Of a DNA stretch of 64,000 bases, positions 57,464-64,000 are shown piece after piece. How positions within the stretch are numbered: position 1 is the stretch's first letter; every line of letters starts with the position of its first letter. The position numbers were made by a program, and so were the translations under genes. Source of the stretch: Phragmites australis (Eukaryota; Streptophyta; Magnoliopsida; Poales; Poaceae). Below the pieces are notes generated by a model, which saw only the letters and a program-made list of their open reading frames with translations, was not told where the DNA came from and did no database searches. Location of the stretch: positions 17,706,001 to 17,770,000 of the forward strand of contig NC_084941.1 of assembly GCF_958298935.1 (NCBI RefSeq), given 5' to 3'.

Positions 57464-57563
57464 CACCAACTGAAATTATACGGGCATATCAGCCTACATG
57501 CACCATCATAGCTGAGCAAATCAGATAGACTAACCAAACGAATTGGGTAAAATCGCTTCCTGG

Positions 57564-58553
57564 CTACAGCAGCAGGGTGGGCGCTGCCCGGCACCACGGC
57601 ACAATCTTCTCGTCCTTTTCTGGCAGGACAGCGCCCTCCAGCCGCGCCTCCCGGGCAGTCCCGTCCACGATGTCGAGAGCCACCACCCGCTTGCCTATGC
57701 GCAGCAAGACCTCGTAGTTGTCGCTCTCGAAGCGCAGTGGCCGTACGCACGCGTCCTCGCATCCACCACCGACCATGGTGAGGCCGCAGATCCCGTGGAG
57801 CAACTTCCACGTGGGTCCTGCGGCGAGGCCGTACAGGTCGATGCCGTCATCTGTGCGCACAGAGGCGCAGAGGTGGCCAGCCGCGACGCCGAGTTGCCAG
57901 AGCGCGGCGGGGTCGGAGCAGCGCGGGGGAGGCGCGATCTCGCGGGTGGTGCCTGAGGCAACGTCGAGCGCGAGGACGCCGGGGGAGGCAGCCAACTTCC
58001 AGAAGATGCAGCCAGCGAAGGCCGCCGCGGAGCCGGGCACGACGCCCGCTGCCTCCGCAGCAGACACCTCGCGCCAATCCCCGCTCGCCGACGCGTAGAT
58101 CTCGAACCCGTTCCCGAAGGCGCAAACCACCCAGTACCCTCCGTCGGCGTCGCAGGCGATCGCGGCGTCGTGGGAGTTGGCGCGCCTGGGGAGAGGCACG
58201 GCGTGGCCCTCGCCAACCGACGGGTCGAGGACGTAGTAGCGCGACCACGGGCTGGAGAGAAGCACGCGGCCGCGGCATGCCGCCATGGCGTCGGCGGGCC
58301 CCGCGATGGGGATGGGCGGGGCCACGCCGCTTCCGGTGCCGCTGGAGAGGAGCACGCGGCCACGGCAGCCCGCCGCAGCGTCGGCAGGCCTAAGGACGGG
58401 GATGAGCTTGGCGACGCCCGCCCCGATGCCAGCGGCCGCGCGGCCGAAGAAGACGGCGGCCATGGAGCCCTCGTCGCCGACGAGCACGACCCACTCCTCC
58501 GGGCCGCAGAACTCCTCGGCGACGTCGACCCATTCGTCGTCGGCGGTGGCCAT
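57564..58553 (-). CDS. Hypothetical 329-aa protein, propeller-like / F-box-associated-like, intronless
   Basis: An uninterrupted, very GC-rich frame. I take the ATG at 58553 ([15 protein letters not shown]); an in-frame ATG 210 bp upstream would add a segment that looks like 5' UTR. The protein has alternating strand-like units: [94 protein letters not shown]. This resembles the propeller-like C-terminal part of grass F-box proteins, but I see no F-box. A 30-residue tandem repeat occupies residues about 50-105. No signal peptide or membrane segment. High GC with one exon is ordinary for grass genes. The function is unknown. Confidence 0.72.
   Translation of the reverse strand: MATADDEWVDVAEEFCGPEEWVVLVGDEGSMAAVFFGRAAAGIGAGVAKLIPVLRPADAAAGCRGRVLLSSGTGSGVAPPIPIAGPADAMAACRGRVLLSSPWSRYYVLDPSVGEGHAVPLPRRANSHDAAIACDADGGYWVVCAFGNGFEIYASASGDWREVSAAEAAGVVPGSAAAFAGCIFWKLAASPGVLALDVASGTTREIAPPPRCSDPAALWQLGVAAGHLCASVRTDDGIDLYGLAAGPTWKLLHGICGLTMVGGGCEDACVRPLRFESDNYEVLLRIGKRVVALDIVDGTAREARLEGAVLPEKDEKIVPWCRAAPTLLL
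58251..58430 (-). repeat. 90-bp in-frame tandem duplication
   Basis: GCTGGAGAGAAGCACGCGGC (58251) and GCTGGAGAGGAGCACGCGGC (58341) head two 90-bp units encoding [16 protein letters not shown] at residues about 57-71 and 87-101. Diverged but in frame. Confidence 0.82.
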
Positions 58554-59850
58554 CGCTGAACTCTGCCTACTGGTGATCAGATCAGAATGGAGAGGAAGGA
58601 AGAGAAAAGGAAGGAGAAATTGGATGGGATCTCGCGATGCGGGGTGGGAGAATATTCGTGGGGTTACATAACATCCTTGCGTGGGAAGGGGGCATTTCAA
58701 GCATGCTCGGTGGATGCCGGAGGATACGGGAACAAAAAATGCTACGACTGCATACTTTGACAATTATTATAGCTAGTCCTAGCCATAAAACGGTAATGAT
58801 AATAGATGGTAGATCATATTTAGAAATTTATAACTATTTTATACGGTGTCAGATAGAGACAAACCATGTGTTGACAATTTTTATTTGAAGTCATATATGT
58901 GCCAAATCAGATTTACAAATAATTTAACATCCATTAATTATTGGCTTAAGTCCTCTCAACGTGGTCCACTCGTGGGAGTAACTAGCACTCATAAACTACA
59001 TAAAAAAAGATGAAACTAATAATATAATGATGAAACTAGTAATTTTAACCACTAACAAATGATTAACATGTTGCATATATGAATTACACTCATCGAAGCT
59101 TTTCTCTTACTTTCATGCCCAAAAATGCCGGATTTCGGACCAACTTTCACGGTCAGTTGGTATAACTCATCTTCTATGATAATGATACTAGTGGGTATCA
59201 CTGCTGATTGATGAACTTTTCTGTAGTGTTTGTGTCTCATGTTAATGGCAGGTGAGCACTGCCACAAAAACTACTATCAGATGCACGTCCACATGATGCC
59301 TCAGCGTTATTAACCTACCCGAGCCATGCGCCCCTATAGATACCGCCCCCTGACTCAGCCATGCTTGGCGCACCCGAAGGGCGATCGCGACGACGACGGC
59401 GCGGCACACATAGGGTGCCCAGTCGCCTCGCCCTCCTCACCAAGAGGGCTTGTGCTCACATCTACCAATCTCCTGCACCGCGGCAGCGAAGTCGATAGTG
59501 CCTAACGCATGGGCCACGTGCTCCTCTCGGGCTACATTGTGTGAGTATACATCTTGGTGGAAATAAAAGAAAATGTTATTTCTGAATAACAACATAAATT
59601 TGCCAAAAAAATGAAGGCAAAGACTTCTTTCTGAGCTTGCAGTCACTCGTGATCCCGTTCGCACGCTTCATCTGTCGTCGAATAATGGGAAGCTATGATC
59701 GGAAAGGTCCACCAAGTGAGCTCTCATTTTCCTAATCACATTAACGTGGCCCCTCACACATCATCTTTCTCCATTCACCCACATTGCGCCACTCTCTCAA
59801 TTCACATGTTCCTTTCCCCTCTACCTCTCTCCATTAGATATTTCTAGAGG
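58554..59850. other. 5' flank of the minus-strand gene and unassigned DNA
   Basis: AT-rich from 58740 to 59250, GC-richer at 59290-59470. No TATA box stands out for the minus-strand gene. CTTTTCTGTAGTG (ending 59228) looks like a CACTA terminus, but no partner end was found. Confidence 0.3.
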
Positions 59851-60469
59851 CAAGCTATTGCTCACCAGATAGGGTTTCGTTGTGGTGAAGAGGAAGGCAT
59901 AGTTGATCCACAAAGAGGATTCAAGCTACTCCATGTGCAATTGAGGAGGTCACTCTCAGGATTGAGCTCCTCCAAGACGGATCGGCTCCTAATCATCAGG
60001 ATCAGGTTCCTTCGCGCGGGATGGAGCTCCTTGTCGTCGGATTCGAGTACCTCAGCATCGGAATCGAGCCCCTCCATGCGGGATCGACTCCTTATTATTG
60101 GGGCCAGGCTCCCCCCCCCCCATGAGATCAAGTTTCTCTTCATTCATGCGGGGCTCTTCCCTGTGGGATTGAGCTCCCAATCATCTAGAATGACCTCCTC
60201 CACGCGGGGTGAGCTCTACAACTTCTCTTTGAATTTTTCCTCTCCTATGTCTAGATTGGGTTGCAAATATGCAGTGAGTTTCCTCAAGGATTGCATTGAT
60301 CTACTTGCAGAGATGCAACAAATTGCTTATGATTTCCACCGATTTGCTTTTTGCACTACATGCTCCCCAATTTACACGCGCCCCGTCCGGTCTTGTTCGT
60401 CATCATGCCGTTCTTCAACGGGCGCCGCGGGGAGGGCCCACCGAGCAGCCCAATATGCAGAAATTTCCA
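59851..60469. other. Repetitive GGATCGGCTCC-type tract
   Basis: From 59940 to 60220, loosely repeated units such as GGGATCGACTCCTTATTATT, GGGATGGAGCTCCTTGTC and GGGATTGAGCTCCCAATCAT recur every 30-50 bp; there is also a C11 run (60111-60121). An ORF (59935-60558) spans it but has low-complexity Ser/Arg content. Probably a degenerate part of an LTR or a satellite. Confidence 0.35.
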
Positions 60470-61129
60470 GGAAAATCGAAGATCGAAAGTTCCGATGTAC
60501 AAATCGGAAGTTCCGATATGCTGATTTTTCAAGGGAGGGTTTTGGGAATTTTAACTGAACGGATGTTCCGGTTTGAGACACCGGATATTTTGATATGTGC
60601 AAATTTTCAGCAAAATAGAGGCTTTTGAAGGAATTGAAACTTGAGATTCCGATGGATGTTTAGAGATGTTGATCAGTCGAACACTTTAGATGTTTCTTCA
60701 CTTGTGATCAACAAACACACAATCATACAAAGCTGTGATGACAAGCGAATCAACACAATCCAAAGATCAAAATGGATACATTTGTATGATAATGAACTAG
60801 TAAATCCAGCAAGCGGTCAAAAACACAAATGGAACCAATAATGGTGAATTGACCTTGAAATTGGTCTTGTATGAATCCAGTTTTCGTATTAGGACTAAGA
60901 TTCATTTAGAATTAGATCCCTTAGCACAAGATTCATATTTTGAGCATAAGTCACCCAAGAGTAACTTACTTGCAAAAATATCAATTTATTCAAATCATGT
61001 GATTTGTGTATGCTCATTGAGAGAACAACACGTTGCCTAGACATGTTCACCATATTAGTTCAAACACATTAGCAAATATGCAAACATTGTATGCAAGGAG
61101 TCAAGTCACATTTCAAAAATCTAGGATAT

Positions 61130-62745
61130 TTGGCTCATATCTCAACTCACAAAACCTATGCTCATATAGGGGCTTGGTGAAGATATCCGCTAATTGTTTT
61201 TCGTCCTTACGTGTTGTATGTCTATGTCTCCTTTTGTGGAGTGATCATGAAGGAAATGGTGTTGGATATCTATATGCTTGGTTTGGGAATGTTGGATGTG
61301 GTTGTTGGCTATCTTGATTGTGCTTTCATTGTCTCATAATAGAGGCACTTTATTCATATGAATTTCATAATCTTTCAAAGTTTACCTCATTCAAAGCAAT
61401 TGTGCACAATAACTACCCGTGGAAACATATTCCACTTCGGCAGTGGATAGGGCTATAGAGTTTTGTTTCTTGGAAGACCATGACACTAGAGACCTACCCA
61501 AGAATTGACATGTACCCGGGTTACTCTTCCTATCCACTTTGCAACCCACATAATCTGCATCGGAATATCCAATGAGATTAAAACTCGAACCTTTGGGATA
61601 CCAAAGCCCTAGGTTAGGTGTATGAACTAGATACCGAAGAATTTTTTTAACGGCCACTAAGTGACACTCCATCGGAGCAGTTTGAAATCTTGCACACATG
61701 TACACACTAAGTATAATATCGGGCCTAGATACACAAAGATAAAGCAATGAGTGTGCGATTCTTCATTTCGACAACCCAATTTTGTTGAGGGGAGTAGGGC
61801 ACCGAAAACTCATGCTTGATTCCTTCTTCATCAAGAAATTCTTCAATTTGAGTATTTTTGAATTCACTTCTATTGTCACTTCTAATATTTTTTATCTTCA
61901 AGTTGAACTCATTTTGGGCTCTTCTTGCAAATTTCTTGAATGTTTGTTGAGTTTCACTCTTGTCATGCAAAAAAATTCCCAAGTCAAATGAGAATAATCA
62001 TCAATAATTACTAATCTATATTTGTTACCGCCAATGCTTATATAAGCAATAGGACCAAAAAGATCCATGTGAAGTAATTCCAATGGTCTTGTGGTCATCA
62101 TGATGTTCTCGGCGGGATAAGGTGCTCCAATTTGCTTTTCAACTTGACATGCACTACAAATCCTATATTTCTCAAAGGAAGCATTTGTTAGTCCCAAAAT
62201 GTGCTCACCCTTTAGAAGTTTGCTAAGATTCCTCATATCAGCATAGGCTAGCCTACGATGCTATAGCTACTCCATGCTAGATTTAGCCATGAAACAAGTC
62301 TCAAAGCTAGCTTTATCCCATGAAAAATTCACAAGATAAAGCTTGCCCTTCATATAACCTTTGAAGACTATTAAGGAATCATCTCTTCTAAATACCGTCA
62401 CATCAACATTGGTAAACAAGCAATTGAAGACCATTTCACATAATTGAGGTACGGATAGTAAATTGTAGTTCAAGGATTTGACAAGCAAAACATTTGATAT
62501 GGAAAGGTCATTTGAGATCGCAACTTTACCTATACCTATTACCTTTCATTTGCCATTATCTCCAAAAACAATATTCTCATGTGATGATCCACTTGTATCA
62601 AATGATGAGAACATTGATTTTTCTCTGGTCGTATGATTAGTGCAACTGCTATCGATTACCCAACTTTTTCCCCCGGAGGTATAGTCATACAAAAAAGATC
62701 AATTTCTATTTTTAGGTACCCACACTTGCTTGGTCATTTCGAGTT
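61130..62745 (-). pseudogene. copia pol (protease, integrase, RNase H), RT deleted
   Basis: Minus-strand order: protease WVIDSSCTNHTTREKSMF (about 62665-62610), YNLLSVPQLC (62460), the HHCC-like zinc region (MRNLSKLLKGEHILGLTNAS, CSACQVEKQIGAPY), and the integrase core: LLHMDLFGP, RSDNRSEF and PYSPQQNWVVEMKNRTLI, matching the DDE residues. The sequence then jumps directly from the integrase (61746) to LYLCVSRPDIILSVYMCARF and the RNase H motifs YSDADYVGC and STAEVEYV (61747-61391). The whole RT, with YVDD, is missing. The protease active site is DSS instead of DSG. Stops lie between segments. Confidence 0.82.
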
Positions 62746-62747
62746 AG

Positions 62748-64000
62748 TCACAAGCATTTTTGGTACCCAAATAGATTTCTTAATAGAAACGTGCTTATTT
62801 CTAACACCAACATACTTAGCAACAATTCTACTATGCTATTTTTCTTAAGCACATATGATACATAAAAAGTAGCTTGAGATGCATGAATATGGTTTTGGAC
62901 ACTTTTGACTTTGACAAAGTTGATGAATCCTTGCTTTTGAACCAAGGTTTTAACCTTCTTTCCTTTGGGAAGATAGTATCCAAGTCCTTCATGGTTGAAG
63001 TTGCTTCTTTGATTACCAAGATACTCCTTGAGAGCCTTACTACCCATATGGCATTTTAAAAGGCCATTGTGAAAGAGTCCCATAAGCTTCTCATTTTGGC
63101 TTGCTAATACTTGCATAGATTTAGAGTTAGTAGCAGAAACATCAATATCAATATCTTTGCATTAGAACAATCAATATTATTTAGTACATTAGTATAGCAA
63201 GATGCATCATTAGAGATGGAGGTACTATTCTTGACAATCTTAAATTCAACTTCAAGAGCTTTATAAACTCTATCTAAGCAATCAAATTTCTCTTGAAGCA
63301 TTTTATTTGAATTCTCAATACTAGCATTTGAAGCTTTGGCTAACTCAAGCATCTTAGCCAAATTTTCATTTTTCTCCCTCTCTTTAGCAAGGTCCTTCTT
63401 GAGTTTAAGGTTTCTCTCTTTTTCAAAGATGAGCAATTCTTCTTGCTTCTCGAGAGTTTCCTCTTGACCTTATATTGTCTCAAGTAACTCACATATGATA
63501 GGTAAAGATATTTTACTTAAATCATCTAGCAAGTCGTCATCACTATCACTACTACTACCATGCTCACTAGTAACATCAATGTTAAGGGATTTGGTAGTAG
63601 ATGATACCTTGCGCCCTTTTGCCATAAGACAAACGGGTGCCTCGTCGTCGCTTGAGTGATCAAATAGTGACTTGGTTGGTGGAGTGGTTGCAAAGGCAAT
63701 AGTTGCAACACCTTCATCCTCATCGGAGTCAGTGTCGGAGTTGTTGGAATCCCACTCTTGACCAATGTGAGCTTGCCCTTTGTAGTTCTTCTTATGATAC
63801 TTGCTCTTGTCTTTCTTGTGGTGCTTGTCTTTCTTCTCATTGTCTTTCTTGTCCTTCTTGTTCGGACAATCGGTTATAAAGTGACCCAGCTCATCACATT
63901 CATAGCATCTTCTCAATGAATATCTTCCCTTTAACTTTTTGAAGGCTTTCCTTCTACTATCCTTGTTGTAGCCACTTTTATTGAGAAACTTGTTGATTAT
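62748..64000 (-). pseudogene. copia gag and spacer, partial at window edge
   Basis: The frame entering at 64000 encodes a zinc knuckle CYECDELGHFITDCP (about 63910-63866), then a Lys-rich stretch, NSDTDSDEDEGVATIAFA and APVCLMAKGRKVSS, as in Sirevirus Gag, and stops at 63470. A Lys/Glu-rich coiled coil (63436-63104) and a further segment (63116-62748) lie in shifted frames. In intact relatives these are continuous with pol. The knuckle is intact, unlike that at 11200. Confidence 0.75.

Larger units (their letters stand above)
60470..64000 (-). mobile_element. Ty1/copia (Sirevirus-like) element on minus strand, continuing past window
   Basis: Gag, protease, integrase and RNase H segments occur in this order on the minus strand, and the frame runs off the right edge. 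The left part (60470-61100) carries CGGAAGTTCCGATATG and CGGATGTTCCGGTTTGAG units like the LTR motifs of the other two copia elements, but no LTR boundary could be fixed, because the second LTR lies outside. Confidence 0.78.

Noticed and set aside
57543..58671. Large antisense and shifted ORFs across the minus-strand gene
   Set aside because: They are shadows of a GC-rich coding frame; the minus frame ending at 57564 is the only one with coherent strand-like repeats.
59150..59228. CACTA-like terminus CTTTTCTGTAGTG
   Set aside because: No partner end, target duplication or clear subterminal array found within 500 bp.
59935..60558. 207-codon Ser/Arg-rich ORF
   Set aside because: Low-complexity translation of loosely repeated DNA in or near an LTR; no domain or conserved start.

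Overview
This window is a block of plant nuclear DNA, almost certainly from a grass (Poaceae) and probably a panicoid. The evidence is Sirevirus-type Ty1/copia retrotransposons with LTR ends of the 'CTAGAGGGG..GTGAATAGG' and 'CTAATTCACCCCCTC' kind, large CACTA (En/Spm) elements carrying TNP2 and Transposase_24/Ulp1 genes, L1-type LINEs, a very GC-rich single-exon gene, and GT-AG introns. I see no bacterial, organellar or viral replicon features and recognise no tRNA or rRNA gene. Most of the sequence is nested, decayed transposable elements. Only two host genes look intact.

Layout: 1-7821 is the right-hand part of a large CACTA element: the end of TNP2, an internal motif array and promoter, and a broken Transposase_24-Ulp1 gene. 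8140-9300 is a GC-rich tract of short CGAAGG-type repeats. 9314-14087 is a non-autonomous Sirevirus-like element with two LTRs, a broken gag, no pol and several polypurine tracts. 14098-15174 is a possible short CACTA derivative. 15340-20085 holds pieces of at least three LINEs, one carrying an 0.9 kb hAT-like element (18611-19511) and a 107-bp retro-insert (19795-19901). 20543-21858 is another short CACTA-like element with a GC-rich exon-like core.

23241-40495 is a complete but decayed CACTA element flanked by the 3-bp duplication ATC. A copia element of about 8.4 kb (27019-35442, minus orientation) has inserted into its TNP2 gene. Downstream are the rest of TNP2, the same internal array and promoter seen in the first element, a heavily broken Ulp1-type gene and an alternating 68/64-bp minisatellite.

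41649-43540 is the clearest host gene: a four-exon, 256-aa heavy-metal-associated isoprenylated plant protein (HIPP) with two HMA domains (MHCEGC, MHCESC) and a C-terminal CAVV prenylation box. An inverted-repeat MITE-like block (44085-44640) and a long LINE (about 44830-52690, with ORF1, endonuclease, RT and zf-RVT) follow; a CACTA fragment interrupts the LINE. 52690-57560 has no recognisable gene. 57564-58553 (minus) is an intact intronless gene for a 329-aa protein with propeller-like repeats, function unknown. The right edge (about 60470-64000, minus) is another copia element with gag, protease, integrase and RNase H but an apparent deletion across the RT.

The two full-size CACTA elements share one layout: TNP2, then an array of the terminal motif, then a TATA box, a GC-rich leader exon, a long intron and a Transposase_24-Ulp1 gene. 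I found no convincing previously undescribed system. The most interesting signals are this internal regulatory array, the leader-exon repeats and the minisatellite near the CACTA terminus.
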